64,000 nt of DNA, taken from positions 5,146,001 through 5,210,000 of the forward strand of contig NZ_CP070326.1 of NCBI RefSeq assembly GCF_016917755.1, read 5' to 3'. The DNA is from Streptomyces noursei. Its GTDB lineage: Bacteria > Actinomycetota > Actinomycetes > Streptomycetales > Streptomycetaceae. Numbering within the stretch: the stretch's first letter is position 1; the number at the start of each line of letters is the position of its first letter. The notes beneath the pieces are model-generated. The model was not told where the DNA came from and searched no databases. It worked only from the letters and a program-made list of their open reading frames with translations. Below are positions 51,057-60,110 of this stretch, in pieces. The position numbers and the translations under genes are program-made.

Positions 51057-52526
51057 CTACTTGCCGAGCAGCCCCGCCATCCACGCCTCGACCTCGTCCG
51101 ACCGGCGCGGCAGCGCCGCCGACAGATTGCGGTTGCCGCTCTCCGTCACCAGGATGTCGTCCTCGATCCGGACGCCGATGCCGCGGTACTCCTCGGGTAC
51201 CGTCAGGTCGTCCGCCTGGAAGTACAGGCCGGGCTCGACGGTCAGCACCATGCCGGGCTCCAGGGTGCCGTCGACGTAGCTGTCGGTGCGTGCCGCGGCG
51301 CAGTCGTGGACGTCCAGGCCGAGCATGTGGCCGGTGCCGTGCAGGGTCCAGCGACGCTGCAGACCCAGCTCCAGGACGCGCTCCACCGGTCCCTCGACCA
51401 GGCCCCACTCCACCAGCTTCGCGGCGAGCACCCGCTGGGAGGCGTCGTGGAAGTCACGGAACGCGGCGCCCGGCTTCACCGCCGCGATGCCGGCCTCCTG
51501 GGCCTCGTACACCGCGTCGTAGATCTTGCGCTGGAGGTCGGTGTAGCGGCCGTTGATCGGCAGGGTGCGGGTGACGTCCGCGGTGTAGAGGGTGGTGGTC
51601 TCCACGCCCGCGTCCAGCAGCAGCAGGTCGCCGGAGCGGACCGCGCCGTCGTTGCGGACCCAGTGCAGGGTGGTGGCGTGCGGGCCGGCGGCGCAGATGG
51701 AGCCGTAGCCGACGTCGTTGCCCTCGACCCGGGCGCGCAGGAAGAAGGTGCCCTCGATGTAGCGCTCGCTGGTCGCCTCGGCCTTGTCCAGGACCTTGAC
51801 CACGTCCTCGAAGCCGCGCGCCGTCGAGTCGACGGCCTTCTGCAGCTCGGCGATCTCGAAGTCGTCCTTCACCAGGCGGGCCTCGGAGAGGTACACCCGC
51901 AGCTCTTCGTCCCGCTCCGCGGTGACCTTGTCGTGCAGCGCCTGCTCGATGGTCGCGTCGTGGCCGCGGACGACCCGGACCGGGCCGGTGGCCTCCTTGA
52001 GCAGCTCCGACAGCTCGCGGACGTCCTTGCAGGGGACGCCGAGCAGCGCCGCGGACTCGTCGAGGCTGTTGCGGCGGCCGACCCACAGCTCGCCCATCCC
52101 GTTCAGCCAGAACTCGCCGTTCTCGCGGTTGGAGCGGGGCAGGCGGTAGAGCGTGGCGTCGTGGCCGTCGGCCGGGTTGGCGCGGGGCTCCAGGACGAGC
52201 ACGCTGCCGTCGGTCTGGTCGGCGGTGAGGTAGACGTACTCGGTCGCCGCCCGGAAGGAGTACTCGGTGTCGTTGGAGCGGGTCTTCAGCAGGCCCGCGG
52301 GGATCACCAGGCGCTCGCCGGGGAAGCGCGCGGAGAGCGCGGCGCGGCGGCGTGCGGCGTGCGGCGCCTGCTCGATCGGCTCCAGGTCGTGCAGCTCGGT
52401 GTCGGCCCAGCCGCTCTTCATGTTCTCGGCGAGCTCATCCGATACGCCCGGGTACAGGCCGTTCTTGCGCTGCTTGATCGGCTGCTCTTCCTCGTCCGGG
52501 GTCTCCGGAGTCAGCTCGTCGGTCAC
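51057..52526 (-). CDS. pepP: Xaa-Pro aminopeptidase (aminopeptidase P)
   Basis: A 489-residue enzyme with an N-terminal creatinase-like domain and a C-terminal M24 domain. Metal ligands are two Asp (LLLLDAGVET, TADVTRTLP), the His in HGTGHMLGLDVH, and Glu in LTVEPGLYF and VRIEDD. It removes an N-terminal residue preceding proline. GGAGG lies 4 nt before GTG 52526 but only 1 nt before ATG 52529, so GTG is preferred. Confidence 0.93.
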   Translation of the reverse strand: MTDELTPETPDEEEQPIKQRKNGLYPGVSDELAENMKSGWADTELHDLEPIEQAPHAARRRAALSARFPGERLVIPAGLLKTRSNDTEYSFRAATEYVYLTADQTDGSVLVLEPRANPADGHDATLYRLPRSNRENGEFWLNGMGELWVGRRNSLDESAALLGVPCKDVRELSELLKEATGPVRVVRGHDATIEQALHDKVTAERDEELRVYLSEARLVKDDFEIAELQKAVDSTARGFEDVVKVLDKAEATSERYIEGTFFLRARVEGNDVGYGSICAAGPHATTLHWVRNDGAVRSGDLLLLDAGVETTTLYTADVTRTLPINGRYTDLQRKIYDAVYEAQEAGIAAVKPGAAFRDFHDASQRVLAAKLVEWGLVEGPVERVLELGLQRRWTLHGTGHMLGLDVHDCAAARTDSYVDGTLEPGMVLTVEPGLYFQADDLTVPEEYRGIGVRIEDDILVTESGNRNLSAALPRRSDEVEAWMAGLLGK

Positions 52527-52729
52527 CATGCCTCCTTTTAAGGCTTTTCAGACTGAACCGCATTCCATCGTAAGTGCGAGCGGGAATCGGTCCAGGGGTC
52601 GGCGGCCACGACCTGTCCGGGAGCGCGGGGAAAGGGGGTGGGCGCCGCCGCACCCACCCCCTGTGACCTGCGGCGATGTCCGCTACTGCGCCACGCCGCT
52701 ATGCCGCTGCTCGTCTAAGTGCTATGCCG

Positions 52730-54250
52730 TTACTCCTCGAAATACGTCGCGAGCAGGACCACGTCCTCCTCGGAGGCGGGATCGTCCAGGCCCTGCGGCA
52801 GCATGGCCCGCACGATGTGGTCCACCACCGCCTCCGGGTCGTGCCGGCTGGCCCGGGGGACGCCGGCCGCCGCGGAGTGCAGACGGGCGAAGGCCCGGTC
52901 CATGGGCTCGCCGGTGCGGTGCAGCAGCCCGTCGCTGTAGAGGATCACGGTCTCGCCGCAGGCCGGTTCGATCTCCACGCTGGGCGCCTCCCAGCAGGCC
53001 AGCATGCCCAGCGGCGCGGAGAGCGAGGTCTCCACGAACTCCGCCCGCAGATCGCCGAGGACCAGCGGCGGGCAGTGGCCGGCGCCGGCCAGCACCATCT
53101 TGCGCGGCGCCGGACCGCCGATCCCGGCCGGCATCGGGGGCCCGCCGGGCCCGCCGGACGCGCCCGGCGGCGGCTCGGTGAAGGCGAACAGCGCGGTGGC
53201 GCTGCGGGCCGGCTCGGTCAGCCGCATCAGCAGTTCGAGGTCGGAGAGGACCGCGACCGGGTCCTCGCCCTCCATGACGGCGTACGCGCGCAGCGAGGCC
53301 CGCAGCCGTCCCATGGCGGCCACCGCGCTCGGCCCGGACCCGGTGACCGAGCCCACGGCCAGGCCCAGCGCGCCGTCCGGCAGCGGCAGCGCGTCGTACC
53401 AGTCGCCGCCGCCGCGCGGCCCGGCGGCGTGCCGCACCGCGAGCCGGACGCCGGGGATCCGCGGCAGTCGGCTGGGCAGCAGTTCCTCGCGGAGGGTTCG
53501 GGCGGCCTGCCGGCTGCGGTGGAGTTCGAGGAGGCGTGCGAGGTGCTCGGCGGCGTGTGCGCGGTAGAGGCCGACGAGGTGGCGCCGGCGGTCGCCGGGC
53601 TCGGCCGGTTCGTCGTAGAGCCAGACCGCGGCGCCGAGCCGGCCGACCGGGCCGGCGGTGAGCGGTACGGCGTAACTGGCGGCGTAGCCGAGGCGGGCGG
53701 CGACCTCGCGCAGGCGGGGGTCGAGGTCCTTCTCCCCGGGGATGTCCGGCTCGGCGATCTCGGTACGGGCCTCGGCGTCGTCGCCCGCGCCGGGCTCGGG
53801 GAGGCCGTCCAGTATCCGCGCGTACGACAGGGCGCGGCGCGGCACGGTCTCGATGTGGCCGATCTCGGCGTGGCCCAGGCCCAGGCCGACGGTGGTCTCC
53901 GGGCCGAGTCCGTCCTGGGGTGCCAGGACGACCAGCCCGCGGCGGGCGCCGACGAGGAAGGCGCCGGCCCGCAGCAGTTCGCGGAGCGCGTCCTCCAAGG
54001 TGCGGGTGCGGGCGAGCTGTTCGGTGAGGTCGTGCAGGGTGCTGAGGTCGGAGATCCAGCCGGCCAGCCGGTCCTGGACGGCGGCGATCCGGTCCACGGT
54101 GGAGAGGTCGGCGACGCCGGACGGGTCGTCAGCGGTGGTTTCGGAGGCGGATTCGGCGGAAGCGGGCGTCGCGCGCGGGTCGGTAGTGTGCGCGGGAGCG
54201 GGAAGCGCTGGTTCGATTCCAGCCACTTTCGGGAGGTGCGGGGCGCTCAT
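52730..54250 (-). CDS. GAF-PP2C (SpoIIE/RsbU-like) phosphatase
   Basis: A 506-residue signalling protein: a disordered N-terminus with a coiled segment, a GAF domain (about 90-250) and a C-terminal SpoIIE-type PP2C domain. The domain begins LLPSRLPRIPGVRLAVRH and has GGGDWYDALPL, AGAGHCPPL and VILYSDGLLHR. Such phosphatases activate anti-anti-sigma factors. ATG 54250 was chosen because the in-frame sequence upstream lacks coding bias. Confidence 0.88.
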   Translation of the reverse strand: MSAPHLPKVAGIEPALPAPAHTTDPRATPASAESASETTADDPSGVADLSTVDRIAAVQDRLAGWISDLSTLHDLTEQLARTRTLEDALRELLRAGAFLVGARRGLVVLAPQDGLGPETTVGLGLGHAEIGHIETVPRRALSYARILDGLPEPGAGDDAEARTEIAEPDIPGEKDLDPRLREVAARLGYAASYAVPLTAGPVGRLGAAVWLYDEPAEPGDRRRHLVGLYRAHAAEHLARLLELHRSRQAARTLREELLPSRLPRIPGVRLAVRHAAGPRGGGDWYDALPLPDGALGLAVGSVTGSGPSAVAAMGRLRASLRAYAVMEGEDPVAVLSDLELLMRLTEPARSATALFAFTEPPPGASGGPGGPPMPAGIGGPAPRKMVLAGAGHCPPLVLGDLRAEFVETSLSAPLGMLACWEAPSVEIEPACGETVILYSDGLLHRTGEPMDRAFARLHSAAAGVPRASRHDPEAVVDHIVRAMLPQGLDDPASEEDVVLLATYFEE

Positions 54251-54992
54251 GGCCGACAACCCACGTCGCGCCCGGCAAATCCCCAGGTCAGGCCGCGATG
54301 TGGCAGGGAGTGCGGCGTTTTGTTGAGTGATGTTGTGCGGTACGGCTGTCCGCTCAATTTCCTCAATAGCATCGCAAACCCCCATGTCATGCTGCTCCGC
54401 TATCAATGCCTCCACATGTACACGCACCAGCGATGTGATGTCCAGCACTGTCCCCTTGGGGTTTGTGGTGTCAGCGAGGTCTGTAGATTGGCCTGAAAAC
54501 AGCCCCCCGGGCGTCAATTTGAGGTCTGCTGGCGGCGATCAGCAGCGCGTCATATCCACCGTGGCGGGTACGTACTCGGATAGGTGCGGGGGCAGTTGGG
54601 GCCGCACCGGAACTCTCCGGCCGGCACCGGCGTCCTATACGGCGACCACCGCGACGCACTCCCCAGTGGCGGGATGGCACCACCGGAAGCGCAAGCGCCA
54701 TGCGCGCGCCACCCTCCGCCACGTTCCACGCCCGGTGTACGGCGTGATGCGCTGCCTCGTACACGCGGTGACCACAGCGCCGCGTGTGGTGATCGAGCGC
54801 GAAGGACCTCCGGGTCGCACCACCAGGCCGGCCACAACTGCACGACCGGACCGCAGCACCACCCCGCACCAGCCCGGAGCAGTACAACCGCAGTTGCGAA
54901 CGGCATGCACCAACGATGTCCAAGCGCATCGGCATGCAGTGCGAAGGACGTGACGGACCAGCCCTCGGTGTAACGGAAAGGAACGAGCGCTC
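54251..54992. other. 742-bp gap, no recognised gene
   Basis: It holds the promoters of the PP2C gene and the prim-pol gene. The left third has lower GC. Open frames on both strands (for example plus-strand 54327-54953) lack ribosome sites and Streptomyces codon bias. No RNA gene was recognised. Confidence 0.55.
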
Positions 54993-55703
54993 ATGCGCGA
55001 GATCCTCGGAAGGCGACGCAAGCCCCTGTTCCGGCGCAGCGGGAGGTCGGCGCTGCTCGGTGCGGCGCTCCATTGCGCCACCGAGTGGCAGTGGCCCGTC
55101 CTCCCCGGCGTCGGATTGCGGCCCGCCGGCCGGCAGCCGGCCGGCGGTCGGCTCGGCCTCGGTGAGCGGGCGCCCCGCCGCTGCAACTGCCCCGACGCCG
55201 ATTGTGTGGTGCCGGGTGCCCACCCCTTCGACCCCGGACTGCTGGCGGCGACCACCGACGCCCGGATGATCCGCTGGTGGTGGACCAACCGTCCGGACGC
55301 GCCGATCGTCCTGGCGACCGGTGGCCGGGCGCCGTGCGCCGTGAGCCTGCCGGCCGTCGCGGGCGCCCGCGCGCTGGCCGCGCTGGACCACTTCGGCGTC
55401 CGCATCGGCCCCGTGGTGGCCACCCCGACCCGCTGGTCGCTGCTCGTGTCGCCGTACGGGCTGCCGGAGTTGGGCGAGCTGCTCAGCTCTCAGGACTGGG
55501 TGCCCAGCTCGCTGCGGTTCCACGGCGAGGGCGGCTACCTCGTCCTGCCGCCGTCCCCGACCGGCGCCGGCAAGGTCCGCTGGGAGCGCCCGCCGGCGAC
55601 CACCCAGGCCGCGCCCTGGCTGCCGAAGGTGGCCACGATCGTCGACGCGCTGGTGATGGCGAGCACCAGTACCCCCGACGGCGGCAGCCGGCTCGCCTAC
55701 TGA
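54993..55703 (+). CDS. Prim-pol domain protein
   Basis: A 236-residue protein matching the N-terminal part of bifunctional DNA primase/polymerase proteins conserved in Streptomyces (HCATEWQWPVLPGVG, RRCNCPDADCVVPGAHPFDPG, WWWTNRPDAPI). The full primase catalytic set is not evident, so it may be a degenerate or regulatory relative. An AAAGGAACG site precedes the ATG. Confidence 0.78.
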   Translation: MREILGRRRKPLFRRSGRSALLGAALHCATEWQWPVLPGVGLRPAGRQPAGGRLGLGERAPRRCNCPDADCVVPGAHPFDPGLLAATTDARMIRWWWTNRPDAPIVLATGGRAPCAVSLPAVAGARALAALDHFGVRIGPVVATPTRWSLLVSPYGLPELGELLSSQDWVPSSLRFHGEGGYLVLPPSPTGAGKVRWERPPATTQAAPWLPKVATIVDALVMASTSTPDGGSRLAY

Positions 55704-55926
55704 GCCACTGCCCGCGGACGACAACGGGTGGCCGGAAAGCGCGCATATCCGGTTCACCCGTAAGGGTATGAGCTGTCCCGATATCTACAGGAATCGCGTG
55801 CGCGGGCACCCGGTGTCACCCCCGGCGCCCGATAGGTTCGGCATACCGTCCGCCAGGTCGCGAACGGTGCTTCCCCGGCATTTCTCCCCCCTCCCGCATT
55901 CCTCGTAACTCTCGCAAGTGGGTCCC

Positions 55927-56517
55927 ATGCAGCGTGCGCGGATTCTCCGCCTGACCGGGCTCGCCGGCACCGCCGTGCTCGCCCTCGCCGTTCCTCTGGC
56001 CGCCGCGACGGCCGGCCCGGCGGACTCCCTCCTCCCGCCGGGGGCGCCGGACGCCCCCGATGCCCCGAGGGCACCCGCCGCCACGGTCACCGACCCGCTC
56101 ACCGGCCTCGCCCTCCCTCTCCTCCCCGGTGCCGGGCGGGCCGCCACCGCCGCCCCCGCCCCCCGCGCCACCCACTGCGGCTCCGAACTCACCTCCCGGG
56201 AAGGGATCACGGCCCAGACCTGCGTGCTCACCGAGGGCGGCCGCACCTGGGCGCGCACCTTCTTCCGGAACTCCACGGGTGACCCGCTGCGCGCCGCGTT
56301 GACGTTGCTGCGCCCGGACGGCCGGAGCGTCCAGGTGGAGTGCGCGGTGCCGGCGGACGGGACGCCGGGCGAGTGCGAGACGCCGGGCGGTCCGATGGTG
56401 GGCGGGGTGCGGCTGCCGTACGGCGCGGTGGCGGAGTTCACCGACGCGGCGGGGGAGCGGCTGCTGCTGCGCTCCAGCGGCAACTGGACGCCGGGCGGCG
56501 GGAGTTCGGGGAGATGA
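55927..56517 (+). CDS. Small secreted protein
   Basis: A 196-residue protein with a signal peptide (RARILRLTGLAGTAVLALAV and cleavage near ATAGPA) and an Ala/Pro-rich linker. The C-terminal domain has four Cys (THCGSE, AQTCVL, VECAVP, GECETP) likely forming two disulfides. No family was recognised. A GTG at 55918 is an alternative start. Confidence 0.65.
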   Translation: MQRARILRLTGLAGTAVLALAVPLAAATAGPADSLLPPGAPDAPDAPRAPAATVTDPLTGLALPLLPGAGRAATAAPAPRATHCGSELTSREGITAQTCVLTEGGRTWARTFFRNSTGDPLRAALTLLRPDGRSVQVECAVPADGTPGECETPGGPMVGGVRLPYGAVAEFTDAAGERLLLRSSGNWTPGGGSSGR

Positions 56518-56579
56518 GGGCCCGGCTGCGACGGGGCGGCGGGGCGACGTCGGACGGACTGCGTCCGGACATGGAAGCG

Positions 56580-56617
56580 CCCGGTCGCTGGCGACGGGGG
56601 ATGCACCAGCGACCGGG
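56580..56617 (+). terminator. Terminator hairpin after the secreted-protein gene
   Basis: CCCGGTCGCTGG and CCAGCGACCGGG pair perfectly with a 14-nt loop, 62 nt after the stop, followed by CTCTT. Confidence 0.6.
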
Positions 56618-56754
56618 CTCTTAGAACCGTAACAAGAGATCGGCGGTTCGCAAATTCGATCGTGGAATTCCGGACGCGTATTTATCGGCACGTACCGGGA
56701 GTTGCCACGGATCTTGTGACGGGTGTCACGTCTGCGGTCGATTCGGGCGGGCGG

Positions 56755-57723
56755 TCAGCTCAGGGTGATCTGACGGTTGGTGAGCCCGCCGCGGGCCCGG
56801 CGCTCCTCGGCGGTCAGCGGGGTGTCCGTGGCGAGCGCTTTGGCCAGCCGCTCCTGGAAGGCAGCGGCCGGTTCGGCGATCTCGTCGGCGCCCATCGAGG
56901 ACGGCAGGTCCCACACCGGGACGACCAGGCCGTGCGCCCGGAACGAGCCCACCAGCCGGGTGCCTTCGACCAACGAGGAGGTGCCGGCGGCGTGCAGCCG
57001 GGCGAGCGCGTCGAGCAGCTGCTCCTCGGGGTGCGTGGTGACCCAGCGCAGGTGGTTCTTCTCCGGGGCCTCGCACCAGTACGCGCCCTCCAGGCCGGGA
57101 ATCCGGGCGGTCGGGATGGCCGCGGCGTTGGCCCGCTCCAGGGAGGCGGCGACCTCGCCGGTGGCGTTCTCGGCGTTCTCCACCCAGAACTCGAAGCCGG
57201 TGTGGACGGTCGGCTCAAAAGGTGCGTTCAGGTCCAGCAGATCCTGTAGGCGCGGTCCGTCGACGGGGGCCCGCCCGGCGACGACCGGGTGGCCGGGCTC
57301 GGTCACCAGCGCCCGCTGGAGGGTGTCGGCGAGGTCCCGGCTGATGTCGCCGGACGCGGTGTCGTTCTGCAGTGCGAGCAGCACCGCGCCGTTGTCCCGG
57401 CGCAGCGCGGGCCAGGCCATCGGGAGCACGGTCGCCAGCGTCACCGACGGGACGCCCTCGGGCAGGCCGCCCTTGAGCGTCAACGGTGCGGTGGCGGCGG
57501 GCACCAGCTCGCGCAGCGCCACCCAGTCGCACTCGCCGGGCAGCCCCTCGAACGGGCGCCGCACCAGTTCGGTGGCGGCGTGCGCGGCCTGCCGGCCGTG
57601 GCACGCCTTGTAGCGGCGGCCGGAACCACACGGACAGGGCTCGCGGGCGCCGACCACCGGCACCTCGCCGTCCTTGATCTGTACTGCTGCGGCCCGGGGC
57701 TGGGGACGGCGCTTCTTGGCCAT
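56755..57723 (-). CDS. DUF5926 protein with SEC-C motif
   Basis: A 322-residue protein. The N-terminal SEC-C zinc motif is PCPCGSGRRYKACHG (about 29-43). The body, with PFEGLPGECDWVALRELVPA and LKGGLPEGVPSVTLATVLP, belongs to an actinobacterial family of unknown function (DUF5926). It is monocistronic. Confidence 0.82.
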   Translation of the reverse strand: MAKKRRPQPRAAAVQIKDGEVPVVGAREPCPCGSGRRYKACHGRQAAHAATELVRRPFEGLPGECDWVALRELVPAATAPLTLKGGLPEGVPSVTLATVLPMAWPALRRDNGAVLLALQNDTASGDISRDLADTLQRALVTEPGHPVVAGRAPVDGPRLQDLLDLNAPFEPTVHTGFEFWVENAENATGEVAASLERANAAAIPTARIPGLEGAYWCEAPEKNHLRWVTTHPEEQLLDALARLHAAGTSSLVEGTRLVGSFRAHGLVVPVWDLPSSMGADEIAEPAAAFQERLAKALATDTPLTAEERRARGGLTNRQITLS

Positions 57724-57870
57724 GGCGACGGTGTCTCCTGGTGGTTCCTGGTCGTACGGACGCGTTCCGGCGCGAGCCTAGAGGAGACCGGTGCCCCGGA
57801 CGCCACCAACAGCGCCGTAAGCGTCGCGAGTACGTCAGGGCGAGTGTGCGGCGGGGTGCCGCTCGCTCCG

Positions 57871-58608
57871 CTACGGCAGCTCGTCGAGTTCCGCGAAGGC
57901 CAGGCCGGACGTGCCCCGGGCCGGGCCGCGGCCGGTCCGGGCCGGGCGGACGGCGCCGGTGCGCGGGTCCTTCCGCAGCGAGAGCGGACGGCCGGCGGCC
58001 AGCTCGGACGTCCGGTCGGTCGCCAACCCGGCCGTCAGATCGGTCGTCAGATCCACGCGCGTAGCGAACGCGCCTTGAAGGGAGAGTGCGGCCCAGACCG
58101 TCACCTCGCCGGGCACGGTGTCGCGGACGCCCCAGTCCTTGGCGAGCGAGCGGATGATGGCCAGCCCGCGGCCGCCGCGGGCGGTGACGGACGGCGTGGC
58201 CGGAATCGGGCGGGTCGGGCCGCCGCCGTCGGTGACCGCGATGATCAGTCGGCCCTGACCGTCGATGCGCCAGGAGGCGCGCACGGCGGGGAAGGGGCCG
58301 CCGGAGACGGACTGCCGCGCTCCGCCTGACGCACCATCGGACGCGTGGCCCGCTGCGGAATCCGACGACAGGGGGCGCGACGACACGGAATCCGGCGAGC
58401 GGTCCTCGTATATCGGACGCGCGTGGCGACACGCATTGCTCAGTAGTTCCGACAGGACCAGGACAGCGTCATCGACGACGCTGTCCTGAACTCCCCTTGC
58501 CGACAGCTCTTCTCGCATGCGTCGCCTGGCCATGCCGACACCCGCTGGACCATGGGGTACGGCCATGATCGACGACGTCGGCACCTCTTGTGCCACCACC
58601 AACGTCAC
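57871..58608 (-). CDS. HATPase anti-sigma-like regulator
   Basis: A 245-residue RsbW-type protein. The N-box is VLSELLSNACRHARP, G1 is VTDGGGP, and G2 is RGGRGLAIIRSL. A 50-residue Ser/Ala-rich loop sits between N-box and G1, and a disordered Arg/Thr-rich tail follows. The GTG at 58608 is preceded by AAAGGAGG at 8-nt spacing. These kinases usually hold a sigma factor or an anti-anti-sigma factor. Confidence 0.85.
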   Translation of the reverse strand: MTLVVAQEVPTSSIMAVPHGPAGVGMARRRMREELSARGVQDSVVDDAVLVLSELLSNACRHARPIYEDRSPDSVSSRPLSSDSAAGHASDGASGGARQSVSGGPFPAVRASWRIDGQGRLIIAVTDGGGPTRPIPATPSVTARGGRGLAIIRSLAKDWGVRDTVPGEVTVWAALSLQGAFATRVDLTTDLTAGLATDRTSELAAGRPLSLRKDPRTGAVRPARTGRGPARGTSGLAFAELDELP

Positions 58609-58748
58609 CCCCGAGACCTCCTTTGCCCCACGCCACGGGATGGATGCCCCAATGGACTGGACCGGAAACCGGCCAACCGGCACGCAGTGACGCACTCGAC
58701 ACCGTCACATACGGGCCGAATGCGCCGGTGCACACCCTGTGATGAGCC

Positions 58749-59642
58749 TTACCTAAGGCCGAGTTGGGTTCGTACCTGCTTGGGGCGGTTCGTGATGATT
58801 GCGTCCACGCCGAGGTCGCGGCACATCTCCACGTCGGCCTCTTCGTTGACCGTCCAGACATGGACCTGGTGGCCCGCCCGGTGTGCCCTGGCGACGTACT
58901 CCGGGTGCGCGCGGAGGATCCGTACGCCGGGCCCGGCGATGCGGACACCGGGCGGCAGCCGGCCGTCACGGTGACGGGGGGTGAGGAACTGCATCAGATA
59001 GACGCCGGGGATGTCCGGCGCGGCGGCCCGTACGCGGTGCAGGGAGCGCGCGGAGAAGCTCATGACGCGGACCGGCGGCGTCCAGTTGGGGGTGGCCGGT
59101 TTCGTATGGCCGAAGCGGGCGAGCAGCTCGACCAACCGCTCCTCCACCTGCCCGGCCCAGCGCGTCGGATGCTTCGTCTCGATGGCCAGCTCGACCCGCC
59201 GGTTCGCGTCCGCGACCAGTTCCAGCAGCCGCTCCAGGGTCAGTACGGACGTCCGCTCGGCGTTCTCCTGCTGCCAGTCCGGTTCCTCGCCCGCGTCCAC
59301 CGGCCGGCCGTCGACCCGCGCCACGTCCTCCAGCGCGCCCCTTCCCGCCAGGACGTCCTTCCAGGAGCCGAAGTCCAGCGCGGCGAGGTCGGACAGCTCC
59401 AGCGCCGAGACCGCCCCGCGCCCGTTGGACGTGCGGTTCACCCGCCGGTCGTGGACGCAGACCAGATGTCCGTCCGCGGTCAGTCGGACATCGCACTCCA
59501 GGGCGTCCGCACCGTCCTCGATCGCCTTCCGGTAGGCGGCCAGGGTGTGCTCCGGCGCGTCCTCGGACGCGCCGCGGTGGGCGACGACGGAGATGGCGGG
59601 CCGACCTGCTCGGGCGTCCTCGGCGGGGCGTGGGTGGGTCAC
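58749..59642 (-). CDS. Glycerophosphodiester phosphodiesterase
   Basis: A 297-residue TIM-barrel enzyme releasing glycerol-3-phosphate from deacylated phospholipids. Catalytic and metal motifs are VVAHRGASEDAPEHT, ALECDVRLTADG and VCVHDRRVNRTS. A late LAIETKHP carries another ligand. No signal peptide is seen, so it is probably cytoplasmic. Confidence 0.92.
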   Translation of the reverse strand: MTHPRPAEDARAGRPAISVVAHRGASEDAPEHTLAAYRKAIEDGADALECDVRLTADGHLVCVHDRRVNRTSNGRGAVSALELSDLAALDFGSWKDVLAGRGALEDVARVDGRPVDAGEEPDWQQENAERTSVLTLERLLELVADANRRVELAIETKHPTRWAGQVEERLVELLARFGHTKPATPNWTPPVRVMSFSARSLHRVRAAAPDIPGVYLMQFLTPRHRDGRLPPGVRIAGPGVRILRAHPEYVARAHRAGHQVHVWTVNEEADVEMCRDLGVDAIITNRPKQVRTQLGLR

Positions 59643-60110
59643 CGCGTCATCGTCCCATCCGTCGCCCCCGGCCCGCCCGCGAGAAGATCTACGGCTCGGC
59701 TCGGTGCGGCCGGACGGTGCCCCGCGCCGGGCCGGATGCGGCGTCGGATGCGGGGCCGGCCGGCTGTGACGTCGGCGCTATGTCACCCAATCGCCGCATA
59801 TAGTGCATTTAAGGCTGTCTGCCCTGCAACGTGGGGAATAAGTCACAGGTTCGGCTTACGGTGCTCTGACGGGCCGTGCGGAAGGCTTGGGAATGCTGGG
59901 CGAGGACGGTGGGCCCGGGCGGCGAGCCGCGCGGCCGGCCCCCGAGCGGGCCGCCGGACCACCGCGGGACCACCACCGGGACGGCCGGGACTCGCCCTGA
60001 GCGGCGGGATCGCGGATGCTGGAGTACCGCGGGATCCCGGATGCTGGAATACCGGGGTCCGGTCTCCCGGGCCGGCACCCGCCGTGAAGCACGCGACTGA
60101 GGAGAGAGCT
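59643..60110. other. 468-bp gap upstream of the HtrA-type gene
   Basis: It contains a TATAGT -10-like hexamer at 59799 and a 25-bp imperfect tandem duplication. No gene was found. Confidence 0.5.
60006..60055. repeat. 25-bp tandem duplication
   Basis: 60006-60030 and 60031-60055 share the core CGGATGCTGGARTACCG with two or three differences. It lies 56 bp upstream of the HtrA-type start, in the likely leader. Confidence 0.75.

Noticed and set aside
54327..54953. 208-codon plus-strand frame
   Set aside because: Residue composition (Ser/Thr/Arg-rich, no domain) and third-position bias do not fit a Streptomyces gene.
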